The translations under genes were made by a program, and so were the position numbers. Positions 26,171-35,307 of a stretch of 57,736 nucleotides of DNA are shown here, in pieces. The DNA is taken from assembly GCA_017523615.1 (NCBI GenBank), contig JAFWWK010000154.1, positions 1 to 57,736 of the forward strand, written 5' to 3'. The notes under the pieces are model-generated. The model was not told where the DNA came from. It saw nothing but the letters and a program-made list of their open reading frames with translations, and did not search any database. The first letter of the stretch is position 1. Each line of letters begins with the position of its first letter. This stretch comes from Clostridia bacterium. Its GTDB lineage: Bacteria > Bacillota > Clostridia > Christensenellales > Aristaeellaceae.

Positions 26171-27490
26171 ATGGTCCCGGCCTACACATGCGTCGTATTC
26201 GATCTTGACGGCACCCTGACCGATTCCAGGGAAGGCATATACGCATCCATCCGATATGCCCTTGACAAAAACGGTTTCCCCTGTCCCGGAGAGGACATAC
26301 TCCGCCGTTTTCTCGGTCCGCCGCTGGCGGAATCCTTTATTGCCTGGTGCGGCATGACCGAGGAGGAAGCCGCCCGGGCTACGGAAAGCTACCGTGAGCG
26401 CTACGTTCCCCAGGGCATGCTGGAAAACTCCGTCTATCCCGGGATCCCGGCTCTCCTTAAAAGCCTGAAGGAGGAAGGGATCTTCCTTGCCGTCGCTACC
26501 GGAAAACCGCTGAACGCCACGCGTCCCATTCTTGAGCATTTCGGACTGTGGGACTTTTTTTCATCCGTCGCCTGCCCCTCTCTCAGCGACCTGCACGCAG
26601 ACAAGGCCGTCCTGATCAGGCGCGCCCTTTCCGGCCTTCCCGAAAATGCCCGGGAACGGGTGCTGATGGTGGGCGATATCCCGGGGGACATCCTGGGGGG
26701 GCGGCGCGCCGGCTGTGACACCTGCGCCGCCCTGTGGGGCTACGGGGATGACGACGCCATCCTCTCCTCCTCCCCCACCTTTTCGGCGAAAGACCCCGAC
26801 GCTCTGTTCCGCCTCCTCCTCGGGGACCGGAAACCGCCCCGGGGGCCCTTTATCTCCTTCGAAGGGGTCGACGGCTGCGGCAAATCCACCCAGATCCGCC
26901 TGTTCAGGGCCGAGATGGAAAAAATGGGCTACCGGACCCTGCTGACCCGGGAACCCGGCGGGTGCCCGATCTCCGAAGGGATCAGGGGCATGCTGCTCAC
27001 AAAAGAGGACAACGGCATGTGCGATGAGGCCGAGGCGCTGCTTTTCGCCGCCGCCCGGGCCCAGCACCTGCGCGAGGTCATCCTCCCCGCCCTTTCGAAG
27101 GGATGGGCCGTGATATCCGACCGCTATCTGGATTCATCCCTCGTCTATCAAGGCGCGGGCAGGGGGCTCGGGATGGAATGGATACGCGCTATCAACCGGC
27201 CTGCCGTACGGGACGGGATGCCGGACGTCACCGTCATCCTGACCCTGGACCCGGCGGAAGCCCTGCGCCGGCGGACAAAGCAGGACGCCCCGGACCGGAT
27301 CGAAAAAAGCGGCGGCGCGTTTTTTGACGTCGCCGACCGGGCCTTCCGCCGCCTGGCGGAGGAAGATCCCCTCCGCTGCGCCGCCGTGGACGCCGCCGGG
27401 ACGGAAGACGAAGTCGCTTCCCGGGTGCGGACCGCCGTTTTTTCCCGCCTTTCCGCCCGGAAAAACGAAGGGAGGAAAGAAAACCATTGA
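26171..27490 (+). CDS. tmk: HAD-type phosphatase fused to thymidylate kinase
   Basis: 439-residue bifunctional protein. Residues 1-210 are a HAD hydrolase of the phosphoglycolate-phosphatase type: [10 protein letters not shown] (D11, D13), VATGKP, and [12 protein letters not shown] in place of the usual VGDS. Residues about 224-439 are a dTMP kinase: P-loop GVDGCGKST at 232-240, [20 protein letters not shown] and a lid region rich in Arg. The two active sites lie in one unbroken frame with a short linker. Tmk converts dTMP to dTDP. The HAD half might act on a nucleotide or on phosphoglycolate; this is unknown. GGAGG precedes the ATG. The stop overlaps the mnmA start as TTGA. Confidence 0.9.
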   Translation: MVPAYTCVVFDLDGTLTDSREGIYASIRYALDKNGFPCPGEDILRRFLGPPLAESFIAWCGMTEEEAARATESYRERYVPQGMLENSVYPGIPALLKSLKEEGIFLAVATGKPLNATRPILEHFGLWDFFSSVACPSLSDLHADKAVLIRRALSGLPENARERVLMVGDIPGDILGGRRAGCDTCAALWGYGDDDAILSSSPTFSAKDPDALFRLLLGDRKPPRGPFISFEGVDGCGKSTQIRLFRAEMEKMGYRTLLTREPGGCPISEGIRGMLLTKEDNGMCDEAEALLFAAARAQHLREVILPALSKGWAVISDRYLDSSLVYQGAGRGLGMEWIRAINRPAVRDGMPDVTVILTLDPAEALRRRTKQDAPDRIEKSGGAFFDVADRAFRRLAEEDPLRCAAVDAAGTEDEVASRVRTAVFSRLSARKNEGRKENH

Positions 27491-28551
27491 AGATCATCGT
27501 CGGGATGAGCGGCGGCGTCGATTCCTCCGTGGCGGCGCTGCTTTTGAAGGAACAGGGGCACGACGTTGTCGGCGTGTTCATGAAAAACTGGGAGGATGAC
27601 GACGGGGAGGGCGTCTGCGCCGCGGAGGACGATTTCCGCGACGTAAGAAGCGTCTGCGACCTTATCGGCATCCCCTATTACAGCGTCAATTTCGCAAAAG
27701 AATACTGGGACCGGGTCTTCAGCCTGTTCCTGGAGGAATACAGCCGCGGCCGCACCCCCAACCCGGACGTTTTGTGCAACCGTGAGATCAAATTCAAGGC
27801 GTTCCTGGAATTCGCCCTGCGCATTGGCGGGGAGCGCCTGGCCACAGGGCATTTCGTACGCACCGACGGGGAAGGCCGCCTTCTGAAGGGGAGCGACAGC
27901 GCCAAAGACCAAAGCTATTTCTTGTATATGCTCAAAAGCGCCCAGTTGAAAAGATCCGTTTTCCCGGTAGGCGCCATGACCAAGGCGGAGGTGCGGGCCA
28001 TTGCCCGGGATCACGGGCTCAGGGTCAGCGAAAAAAAAGACTCCACCGGCGTATGCTTTATCGGGGAGAGGAATTTCAGGCAGTTCCTGAAAAACTACCT
28101 GCCTGCCCGGCCCGGCGACATGGTGACCGACCGGGGCGAGATCGTCGGCCGCCACGAAGGACTGATGTATTACACCCTCGGCCAGAGGCGTGGCCTCGGC
28201 ATCGGCGGGCGCGGCGACGGACGCAGCTTTTTCGTGGTGGACAAGGATCTGGAAAACAACCGCCTGATCGTGGCCCAGGGGGAGGACCACCCTCTGCTCT
28301 TCTCCCGCGGGTGCGTCTGCTCCCAGGCCACCTTCGTCCTGGAAGAGGTGCCGGAGGGCATCCCCGTTTCCCTCGCCTGCCGTTTCCGTTACCGCCAGGG
28401 GGACCAGAAGGTCACCGTCCGCCGGCAGGGAGACGCAATGGAGATCATCGCAGATGAGAAGCAGCGCGCGCTGACTCCCGGCCAGAGCGCGGTCCTCTAC
28501 GACGGGGACGTGTGCCTCGGCGGGGGTATCATCGATACCGTTCTGCGCTGA
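27487..28551 (+). CDS. mnmA: tRNA-specific 2-thiouridylase MnmA
   Basis: Thiolates U34 of tRNA-Lys, -Glu and -Gln. 354 residues. PP-loop SGGVDSS near the N-terminus, catalytic C97 in [10 protein letters not shown]190 in STGVCFIGE, and the QRRGLGIGG element. The start is a TTG at 27487 with GGGAGG about 10 nt upstream, overlapping the HAD-Tmk stop by four bases (TTGA), so translation is likely coupled. A strong terminator follows. Confidence 0.96.
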   Translation: MKIIVGMSGGVDSSVAALLLKEQGHDVVGVFMKNWEDDDGEGVCAAEDDFRDVRSVCDLIGIPYYSVNFAKEYWDRVFSLFLEEYSRGRTPNPDVLCNREIKFKAFLEFALRIGGERLATGHFVRTDGEGRLLKGSDSAKDQSYFLYMLKSAQLKRSVFPVGAMTKAEVRAIARDHGLRVSEKKDSTGVCFIGERNFRQFLKNYLPARPGDMVTDRGEIVGRHEGLMYYTLGQRRGLGIGGRGDGRSFFVVDKDLENNRLIVAQGEDHPLLFSRGCVCSQATFVLEEVPEGIPVSLACRFRYRQGDQKVTVRRQGDAMEIIADEKQRALTPGQSAVLYDGDVCLGGGIIDTVLR

Positions 28552-28569
28552 AAAAGCGCAGTACGCTCA

Positions 28570-28611
28570 GGGACCGCCGTGCTTCACTGCGCGGCGGTCC
28601 CAAGTTTTTTA
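28570..28611 (+). terminator. intrinsic terminator of the pfkB-tmk-mnmA unit
   Basis: GGGACCGCCG (28570-28579) pairs perfectly with CGGCGGTCCC (28592-28601), followed by TTTTTT (28605-28610). Confidence 0.9.
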
Positions 28612-29493
28612 TTACTCGTCCGGCGAAGCCTCCTCCGGCTGTCCGGCCTTTCTCGGAAAATGGGCGATAAACGCCGTGCTCCTGTCGCTGCTCTCCACAC
28701 GGATATCCCCTCCGGCCTCCCTGAGCGTCTGCCGGGTGATATACAGGCCCATGCCCCGGCCTTCGCCCTTCAGGGAAAACCCCGCCTCGAAAATGTTTTC
28801 CATTACGTTCTCGGGGATCCGCGGACCGTTGTTCCTGATCTGGAACCCGTATCCCTTCACGTCCTCAGTCAGCGTCACCCAGATCCTGGGGTGCTTCGTA
28901 TCCTTCAGGGCGTCCCGCGCGTTGTCGATCAGGTTGCCCAGGCACCGGCAGATCTCCCAATCGGCAATGGGCAGATCATCCCACCGGGCCCGGACCTCCG
29001 TCTCCATCTGGATACCGCGTTCCCGGCATTCCTGGGTCTTTGCCATCAAAAGGGCGTTCACCGGCGCGCTGGCCGTCTTCAGGTTTTTCCCCACGGACCG
29101 GATATCGCCATAAACCTGGCTGATGTACCTCATCGCCTCGTCGTATTCCCCCATCTCCATCAGGCTGTATACCACCTGAAGGTGATTAAGGAAATCGTGC
29201 CTCTGCACCCGCAGCTGCCGGTTCTGCAGCGTCATGGCCTGGACCGTTTCGTCCAGGCTGTTTACGTCGGCGTGCACCCGTATGGCCGAGATCGCCTCGC
29301 GGATATCCACCACCGCCCCGAGGATCACGATCAGCGACAGAAAAACCACGGCGGTCCGGGCGATGGAGCCGCTTTTCCCCATGAGCACGGTCACGGTCAT
29401 CCCCATCGCCGCCAGGATCTCCAGGATATTCACCGCAGCGGCGAACATTGCCGCCTTACGCGACTGGACGTAGGTGGTCCTCGGTCTTTTCAT
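28612..29493 (-). CDS. membrane sensor histidine kinase, Spo0B/GHKL type
   Basis: 293 residues. Two membrane segments (about 14-37 and 46-64) with almost no external loop, a linker helix, then a Spo0B-type dimerisation helix with QRHDFLNHLQ (His99 likely phosphorylated). The HATPase domain has an N box NLIDNARDAL and a G box GMGLYI. The lack of an extracellular domain suggests sensing within the membrane or through a partner. The ATG at 29493 fits GGGAGG with 7-nt spacing better than the ATG at 29499. It starts 28 nt after the dnaE stop on the same strand and has no adjacent response regulator, so its partner is elsewhere. Confidence 0.85.
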   Translation of the reverse strand: MKRPRTTYVQSRKAAMFAAAVNILEILAAMGMTVTVLMGKSGSIARTAVVFLSLIVILGAVVDIREAISAIRVHADVNSLDETVQAMTLQNRQLRVQRHDFLNHLQVVYSLMEMGEYDEAMRYISQVYGDIRSVGKNLKTASAPVNALLMAKTQECRERGIQMETEVRARWDDLPIADWEICRCLGNLIDNARDALKDTKHPRIWVTLTEDVKGYGFQIRNNGPRIPENVMENIFEAGFSLKGEGRGMGLYITRQTLREAGGDIRVESSDRSTAFIAHFPRKAGQPEEASPDE

Positions 29494-29521
29494 CGGCATC
29501 CCTCCCGATCCGCCCCGCGGA

Positions 29522-32500
29522 TCATTTGATCTTGACGTTCCCTGTACCGAAGGTAAGGATCAGCTTTTTCGAAGCCTCGTCCATGTCCCCCGGCCAGGAC
29601 TCCCTGGGCATCAGGATCAGCTGTCTGGTCCCCTTCAGCTGGCAGTAGACGGGGATATCCCCCTTCACAAGGTTTTCCAGCACCTTTTCAAGCCGCGGAA
29701 GCGCGCTTTCGGGCAAATGCAGGTATATCCGTTTTTCCGCTTTTCCTGCCGCCGAGCACAGGGCAGGATCCTTCCCGGAGGAGACGACCTCATGGACCGG
29801 TCCGGATCCGCCCGGGATCAGGCCGATCCCCTCCCGCAGATCCTGTACTTCTTCCACGATCAGCTTTGGGTTCTCGTCCTCCCTCACGCTGAGTCTGCCG
29901 CTGAGAAGCACCTCCCGGTCCTCGGTCAGCTCCCGCCCGAGCCGGGCGTAGACCCTGGGGAACACCATTCCCTCCACCTGGCCATACAGGTCTTCCAGGA
30001 TGACAAAGCCCATCAGATCCCCCTTGCGGGTGGCTTTTGAACGGCTGGAGATCAGAATGCCGCCCATCATGCATTTCCTTCCGTCCTCGGAGACCCCTTT
30101 GTCCTCCCGTTCCTCCAATTCCTGCAGGAAGAGGGTGTTGACTTCCAGGCGGTCCAGAAGAGGCGCGCAGTCGTCAAGGGGATGTCCGGAGATATAGACC
30201 CCGGTCATTTCCTTTTCCTGGTTGAGTATCTCCCGCCGGGGAAATTCCGGGATATCGGGAAAAACGTCGGTGCTGCTTCCAAACAGATCGCTTTCCCCTT
30301 CCCCAAAGTCGAACAGGGAGATCTGTCCCTCCACGTTGTTCCTTTTCCTGCTGCTCTCGGCGTCCAGGGCCTGCTCGTAAACGCTCATGCACTGGCTTCT
30401 TTTCGCACCCAGCGCGTCAAAGCAGCCGGCGCGGATCAGGCTTTCCACCGCCCGCTTGTTCACCACCTCGCCGCCCATGCGCCGGCAGAAATCAAAGATC
30501 CCCGCGAAGGGCCCCTTTTTCTCCCGGTCCCTAACGATGGCCTCCACCACGCTGTCCCCCACGTTCCTGACGCCGCCCATGCCGAACCGGATGCCCTTGC
30601 GTCCGTCGGGGGCGAAGCCGACCATGAACTTTGTCACGCTGGTATTGATGTCCGGAGGCAGGATCAGGATATCGTTCCTGCGGCAGTACTGGATATACCC
30701 GGCGATCTTGGCGGAATTGCCCCGGACGCTGTTCATCAGCGCGGCCATGAATTCGGCCGGATAATGCTTTTTGAGGTAAGCGGTCTGCAGGCTCACCACC
30801 GCATAGCACGCAGCGTGGGGCTTGTTGAAGGCATAGGACGCGAAGGCTGTCATTTCATCAAAGATCTTCTCTGCCGCTTCCCTGCTGACCCCGTTTTTCA
30901 GCGCGCCGGGCACGCCGGTCTCCGGAGAACCGTTGATGAAGACCTCCCGCTCCTTCGCCATCACGTCATGCTTTTTCTTGGCCATGGCGCGGCGCACCAG
31001 ATCGCTGCGGCCCATGGAATACCCCGCCAGGTCCCGTACGATCTGCATCACCTGCTCCTGGTAGACCATGCACCCGTAGGTGACATCCAGGATGGGGCGC
31101 AGTTTCTCGGTATCGTAAACCACCTGGTCCGGGTGTTCCTTGCCGCGGATATAGCGCGGTATGGATTCCATCGGGCCGGGACGGTACAGGGAAATGGCGG
31201 CGATGATATCCTCAAAGGTCCTGGGACGCATGTTGGTAAGGAACGTCCTCATCCCGCCGCCTTCCAGCTGGAAGACCCCGTCGGTATCCCCGGCGCAGAT
31301 CATGTCGAACACCGCGCTGTCGTCCATGGGGATATCCTCCGCCCGCAGCTCTGTCCCGCCCATGCGGATCATGTCCAGCGCGTCCCTGATCACGGTCAGG
31401 GTCCTCAGCCCCAGAAAGTCCATTTTGAGCAGGCCCAGGTCAGAAATGATGCCCATCGGGTACTGGGTGGTGATCACCTCGTCGTTGCGCTGCAGGGGCA
31501 CGAAATGGGTCACCGGCTCGCCGGTGATCAGGACGCCGGCGGCATGGGTCGACGCATGCCTGGGCATGCCCTCCAGCTTCACGGCGGTATCGATCAGGGT
31601 CCGGACCCGGTCCTCGCCCTCATACATCTCCTTCAGTTCCGGCGATATCTTCAGCGCCTTTTCCAGCGTCATGTCCAGTGCCATCGGGATGGCCTTGCTG
31701 ACCCGGTCTCCGTCGGCGTAGCTCCATCCCAGCACCCGCGCCACGTCCCTCACGACGCCCCGGGCTGCCATGGTGCCGAAGGTGATGATCTGGCATACCC
31801 GGTCGCTGCCGTATTTGCGGGTCACATAATCGATGACCTCCTGCCTTCGCTCATAGCAGAAATCCATGTCGATATCGGGCATGGAGACCCGCTCGGGATT
31901 GAGGAACCGCTCGAACACCAGGTTGTATTTCAGCGGGTCCAGCATGGTGATATTAAGGCAGTACGCCACGATGGACGCCGCGCCGGAGCCTCGTCCCGGG
32001 CCGACCATGATCCCATGGTCCTTGGCGTATTTTACAAAATCCCACACGATCAGGAAATAATCGTCAAAGCCCATGGAATGGATGACCGACAATTCGTATT
32101 CCAGGCGTTCGCGGGCCGCGGCGTCCCCCACGTCGTAGCGTTCCCGAAAACCTTCCTCGCACAGGCCCCTCAGCATGTCCCCCGCGTTTTCATAGGGCGG
32201 GACGATATCGAATTTGGGCAGGTGCCGGGTGCTGAAGTCAAAGTCCACATGACACCGCATGGCGATCTCGTGGGTCCTCTCCACGGCGTCTTTGTGATCC
32301 GGGAACAGGCGAAGCATTTCCTCTTCGTCCTTTACGTACAGTTCCCGGGTATCCATGCGCATCCGGCTTTCGTCTTCCAGGGTCTTGCCGGTCTGGATGC
32401 ACATCAGGATCTCCTGCGCCTCGGCGTCCTCCCTGCGAAGGTAATGACAGTCGTTGGTGCACACCAGCTTTACGCCGGTCCGGCGGGATATCTCCTGAAG

Positions 32501-33058
32501 CCGCGGGAGCACGGTCTTCTCGTCCGGCAGCCCATGATCCATCATCTCGATATAAAAGCGGTCTTTTCCGAAGATCCTCTCCATCTCGCGAACATAGTTT
32601 TCAGCCTGCTTCCACTGCTCCTGGAGGAGCAGGCGCGGAAGATCGCCGGACAGGCACGCGCTCAGACAGATGAGCCCCTCGTGATGCTCCTCAAGAAGCT
32701 TATAATCGATCCGCGGCTTGTAATAATAGCCGCGGGTAAAAGCCTCGGAATCCAGGTACATCAGGTTGCGGTATCCGGTCTCGTTTTCACACAGGAGGAT
32801 CAGGTGGCTGTAGTCCCGGGTCAGAGCGCTTTTATCGTTCATATCTCGGCAGACATACATTTCGCAGCCGATCACCGGATGGATCCCCTCTTTTTTGCAG
32901 GCACGGTAAAAGTCCACCGCGCCGTACAAAACCCCGTGATCCGTCACCGCGCAGGAATCCATTCCCAGCTCCTTCAGCCTTTTCGGAAGCGCGCTTATGC
33001 GGCATGCTCCGTCCAGAAGGCTGTATTCGGTATGCAGGTGCAGATGTGTGAACGCCAT
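29522..33058 (-). CDS. dnaE: DNA polymerase III subunit alpha (DnaE)
   Basis: 1,178-residue replicative polymerase. An N-terminal PHP domain (HLHLHTEYSLLDG, TDHG) is followed by the polymerase palm (VGPGRGSGAAS, PDIDMDF at about 393-399), fingers and thumb with the PGPMESIPRYI segment, tandem HhH motifs and an OB fold near 1000-1080. PHP metal ligands appear present, so the domain may keep proofreading-type activity; this is inferred. The ATG at 33058 has GGGGGAAG upstream. It is divergent from ligA with a short promoter region between them, and a sensor kinase follows. Confidence 0.97.
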   Translation of the reverse strand: MAFTHLHLHTEYSLLDGACRISALPKRLKELGMDSCAVTDHGVLYGAVDFYRACKKEGIHPVIGCEMYVCRDMNDKSALTRDYSHLILLCENETGYRNLMYLDSEAFTRGYYYKPRIDYKLLEEHHEGLICLSACLSGDLPRLLLQEQWKQAENYVREMERIFGKDRFYIEMMDHGLPDEKTVLPRLQEISRRTGVKLVCTNDCHYLRREDAEAQEILMCIQTGKTLEDESRMRMDTRELYVKDEEEMLRLFPDHKDAVERTHEIAMRCHVDFDFSTRHLPKFDIVPPYENAGDMLRGLCEEGFRERYDVGDAAARERLEYELSVIHSMGFDDYFLIVWDFVKYAKDHGIMVGPGRGSGAASIVAYCLNITMLDPLKYNLVFERFLNPERVSMPDIDMDFCYERRQEVIDYVTRKYGSDRVCQIITFGTMAARGVVRDVARVLGWSYADGDRVSKAIPMALDMTLEKALKISPELKEMYEGEDRVRTLIDTAVKLEGMPRHASTHAAGVLITGEPVTHFVPLQRNDEVITTQYPMGIISDLGLLKMDFLGLRTLTVIRDALDMIRMGGTELRAEDIPMDDSAVFDMICAGDTDGVFQLEGGGMRTFLTNMRPRTFEDIIAAISLYRPGPMESIPRYIRGKEHPDQVVYDTEKLRPILDVTYGCMVYQEQVMQIVRDLAGYSMGRSDLVRRAMAKKKHDVMAKEREVFINGSPETGVPGALKNGVSREAAEKIFDEMTAFASYAFNKPHAACYAVVSLQTAYLKKHYPAEFMAALMNSVRGNSAKIAGYIQYCRRNDILILPPDINTSVTKFMVGFAPDGRKGIRFGMGGVRNVGDSVVEAIVRDREKKGPFAGIFDFCRRMGGEVVNKRAVESLIRAGCFDALGAKRSQCMSVYEQALDAESSRKRNNVEGQISLFDFGEGESDLFGSSTDVFPDIPEFPRREILNQEKEMTGVYISGHPLDDCAPLLDRLEVNTLFLQELEEREDKGVSEDGRKCMMGGILISSRSKATRKGDLMGFVILEDLYGQVEGMVFPRVYARLGRELTEDREVLLSGRLSVREDENPKLIVEEVQDLREGIGLIPGGSGPVHEVVSSGKDPALCSAAGKAEKRIYLHLPESALPRLEKVLENLVKGDIPVYCQLKGTRQLILMPRESWPGDMDEASKKLILTFGTGNVKIK

Positions 33059-33096
33059 GATCTTCCCCCGTTCCCTCGATTTGTACGATCCTTCGC

Positions 33097-33125
33097 ATTA
33101 TACTATAACCGGCGGAGGACTGCAA
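33097..33125 (-). promoter_or_regulatory. promoter of dnaE
   Basis: Reverse strand: TTGCAG at 33125-33120, a 17-nt spacer, and TATAAT at 33102-33097, about 39 nt upstream of the start codon. Confidence 0.75.
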
Positions 33126-33140
33126 ACCGCTTTTGAACGC

Positions 33141-33169
33141 TTGATGGAAAAAGGGAATGATGTTACAAT
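33141..33169 (+). promoter_or_regulatory. promoter of ligA
   Basis: TTGATG at 33141-33146, a 17-nt spacer, and TACAAT at 33164-33169. It supports the start at 33235 rather than an upstream in-frame ATG at 33157, which lies in the promoter. Confidence 0.75.
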
Positions 33170-33234
33170 ATAGAAGCATATTTTCGGCCCCGGCCCGCAG
33201 GTATTCCGGCCGCCGGCCCCGAACGGAGGCACCC

Positions 33235-35193
33235 ATGGAGGAGAGGATCCGCCGTCTGATCGATACCCTGAACGCCGCTTCCGCCGCTTATTACAGCGGA
33301 AAAAACGAGATCATGACCGATCATGAATGGGACGAGGCTTTCGACGAACTGACCCGCCTGGAAAACGAGAGCGGGATCCGCTTCCCGGACAGCCCCACCC
33401 AAAGGGTCAGTGAAGACGTCATACCCGGGCAGGAGGAACCCCACGAATATCCCGCCCTTTCCCTGCAGAAGACCAAATCCGCCGTTGACCTGGTCAAGTG
33501 GGCCGGCGGAAAAAGCGTCTGGGTCTCATGGAAGGAGGACGGACTGACCCTGGTCGCCACCTACGAGCGCGGACGCCTCGTCCGTCTTCTCACCCGCGGC
33601 AACGGGATCGTTGGCACCAACCTGACCCACCTGGCCCCGTGCATCGCCGGAATCCCGGACGCTGTTGCCGAAAACGGCAAGCTGGTCATCCGGGGCGAAG
33701 CGGTCATCTCCTACGCCGATTTCGACGCCTTCCTCCTTGAATCCGGAGAGGATTACCAGAATCCCCGGAACCTGGCCTCAGGATCCCTTTCCCTGAAGGA
33801 TCCCGCCGAAGTGCGCCGCCGCCGCATCCGTTTTATCCCCTTTACGCTGGTCCATACGGACAGGAACATCGTATCCTGGGGAGAAAGGCTGGACCTGCTT
33901 GACAGTCTGGGCTTTACTACCGTCGAAAGGGAAAGGGTGGACGACCCCGAAAAACTTGCGGACACCGTAAAACAATGGTCGGACAGGGCAGAAAAGGGCC
34001 TTTCCCCTTTTCCCGTGGACGGCCTGGTCATCACCTACGACGACACGGTCTATGCCGAAGGCGGCACCGTCACCGGCCATCACCGGACCAGGGGCGGCAT
34101 CGCTTTCAAATGGGCCGACGAAAGCGCCGACACCGTCCTCAGGCAGGTGGAATGGTCCTGCGCCGCTTCTGCCATCACGCCGGTAGCGGTTTTTGACCCG
34201 GTGCGGCTGGAAGGGACCACCGTGTCCCGGGCCACGCTCCACAACGTATCGGAATGCCGCCGCCTGGGGCTCGGCGGTGCGGGGACCCGCATCCGCGTGA
34301 TCAAGTCAAACAAGATCATCCCCAAGGTGATCGCGGTACTCGGGGCCGAAGGGGTTTTTTCCGTTCCGTCGGCCTGCCCCGTGTGCGGAAACGACACCGT
34401 CCTATCCATGTCCGACAGCGGGGCCGAGACCCTGCGCTGTACCTTTGAGGGATGCCCCGGCAAAAAGATCCGCAAGCTCACCCGGTTCGTTTCCAAAGCC
34501 GGCATGGATATCGACGGCCTTTCCGTCCAGACCCTGGTGCGTCTCATCAACCTGGGATGGGTCCGGGAATACAGGGACATTTACACCCTGTCGAGCCACG
34601 CCTCAGAAATGGCTGTCCTGGACGGTTTTGGTGAAAAGAGCGTCTCCAACCTCCTTTCCGCCATCGACAAAAGCCGCGCAGTCAGCGCGGACAGGCTGCT
34701 GTATGCCCTGAACATCCCCCTGTGCGGCAGCGAGGTGGCACGGCTCCTTTTGAAGCATTACACCCTGGACGGCCTGATCCTGGCTGCGGCCGGGGCTGAA
34801 GACAGCAGCGTCTTCACCGGAATCGACGGCATCGGTCCCGAGAAATCCGCCTCCATGGTCACCTGGATGAAGGACGAAGAAAACCACCGGTCCCTAAAGG
34901 ACCTTCTCGGGGAGCTTCAGGTGACCGAAACGGAAAAAACCCCCTCCGGCGAAAAATGCTCCGGGCTCACCTTCGTCATTACCGGCGACGTTTCCGTTTT
35001 CCGCAACCGCGCCGAAATGAAAAAATATATCGAGTCCCAGGGCGGGAAGGTCACCGGATCGGTCACCTCCAAAACCTCCTATCTTGTATCCAACGACGCT
35101 TCTTCCGGCAGTGAAAAAAGCCGGAAGGCCGCCAGCCTTGGGGTCCCGGTCATCACCGAGGAAGAGTTCATCTCATCCTACGGCAGGCCCTGA
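33235..35193 (+). CDS. ligA: NAD-dependent DNA ligase, divergent LigA type
   Basis: 652 residues. Layout: Ia-like N-terminus (AAYYSGKNEIMTDHEWD), adenylation domain with WKEDG (Lys100), OB fold, four-Cys zinc finger (CPVCG and CTFEGC), helix-hairpin-helix repeats and C-terminal BRCT (about 575-652). Several signature blocks differ from the common form: TRGNGIVGTN instead of TRGDGxxGED, NPRNLASGS instead of NPRNAAAGS, and DGLVITYDD for the lysine-bearing motif. All catalytic elements have counterparts, so it is probably active. GGAGG precedes the ATG. The next gene starts after about 115 nt. Confidence 0.93.
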   Translation: MEERIRRLIDTLNAASAAYYSGKNEIMTDHEWDEAFDELTRLENESGIRFPDSPTQRVSEDVIPGQEEPHEYPALSLQKTKSAVDLVKWAGGKSVWVSWKEDGLTLVATYERGRLVRLLTRGNGIVGTNLTHLAPCIAGIPDAVAENGKLVIRGEAVISYADFDAFLLESGEDYQNPRNLASGSLSLKDPAEVRRRRIRFIPFTLVHTDRNIVSWGERLDLLDSLGFTTVERERVDDPEKLADTVKQWSDRAEKGLSPFPVDGLVITYDDTVYAEGGTVTGHHRTRGGIAFKWADESADTVLRQVEWSCAASAITPVAVFDPVRLEGTTVSRATLHNVSECRRLGLGGAGTRIRVIKSNKIIPKVIAVLGAEGVFSVPSACPVCGNDTVLSMSDSGAETLRCTFEGCPGKKIRKLTRFVSKAGMDIDGLSVQTLVRLINLGWVREYRDIYTLSSHASEMAVLDGFGEKSVSNLLSAIDKSRAVSADRLLYALNIPLCGSEVARLLLKHYTLDGLILAAAGAEDSSVFTGIDGIGPEKSASMVTWMKDEENHRSLKDLLGELQVTETEKTPSGEKCSGLTFVITGDVSVFRNRAEMKKYIESQGGKVTGSVTSKTSYLVSNDASSGSEKSRKAASLGVPVITEEEFISSYGRP

Positions 35194-35307
35194 AACTGCA
35201 AATAAGAGAGGCGGATCCGTTAAAAGCAGCCCCTCATGATGATTTGGCGCCGGCGAGGGCGGGCATTCCTTGACGCTCCTCACGCCGGTGCGGGAAAGAG
35301 AAAAGCC

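Noticed and set aside
30182-33136. Plus-strand open frame of 984 codons opposite dnaE
   Set aside because: His/Gln/Pro-rich translation without domains, exactly antisense to an unmistakable DnaE.
33157-33234. Longer ligA start at 33157
   Set aside because: It lies in the predicted -10 region and has no ribosome site; the ATG at 33235 has GGAGG.
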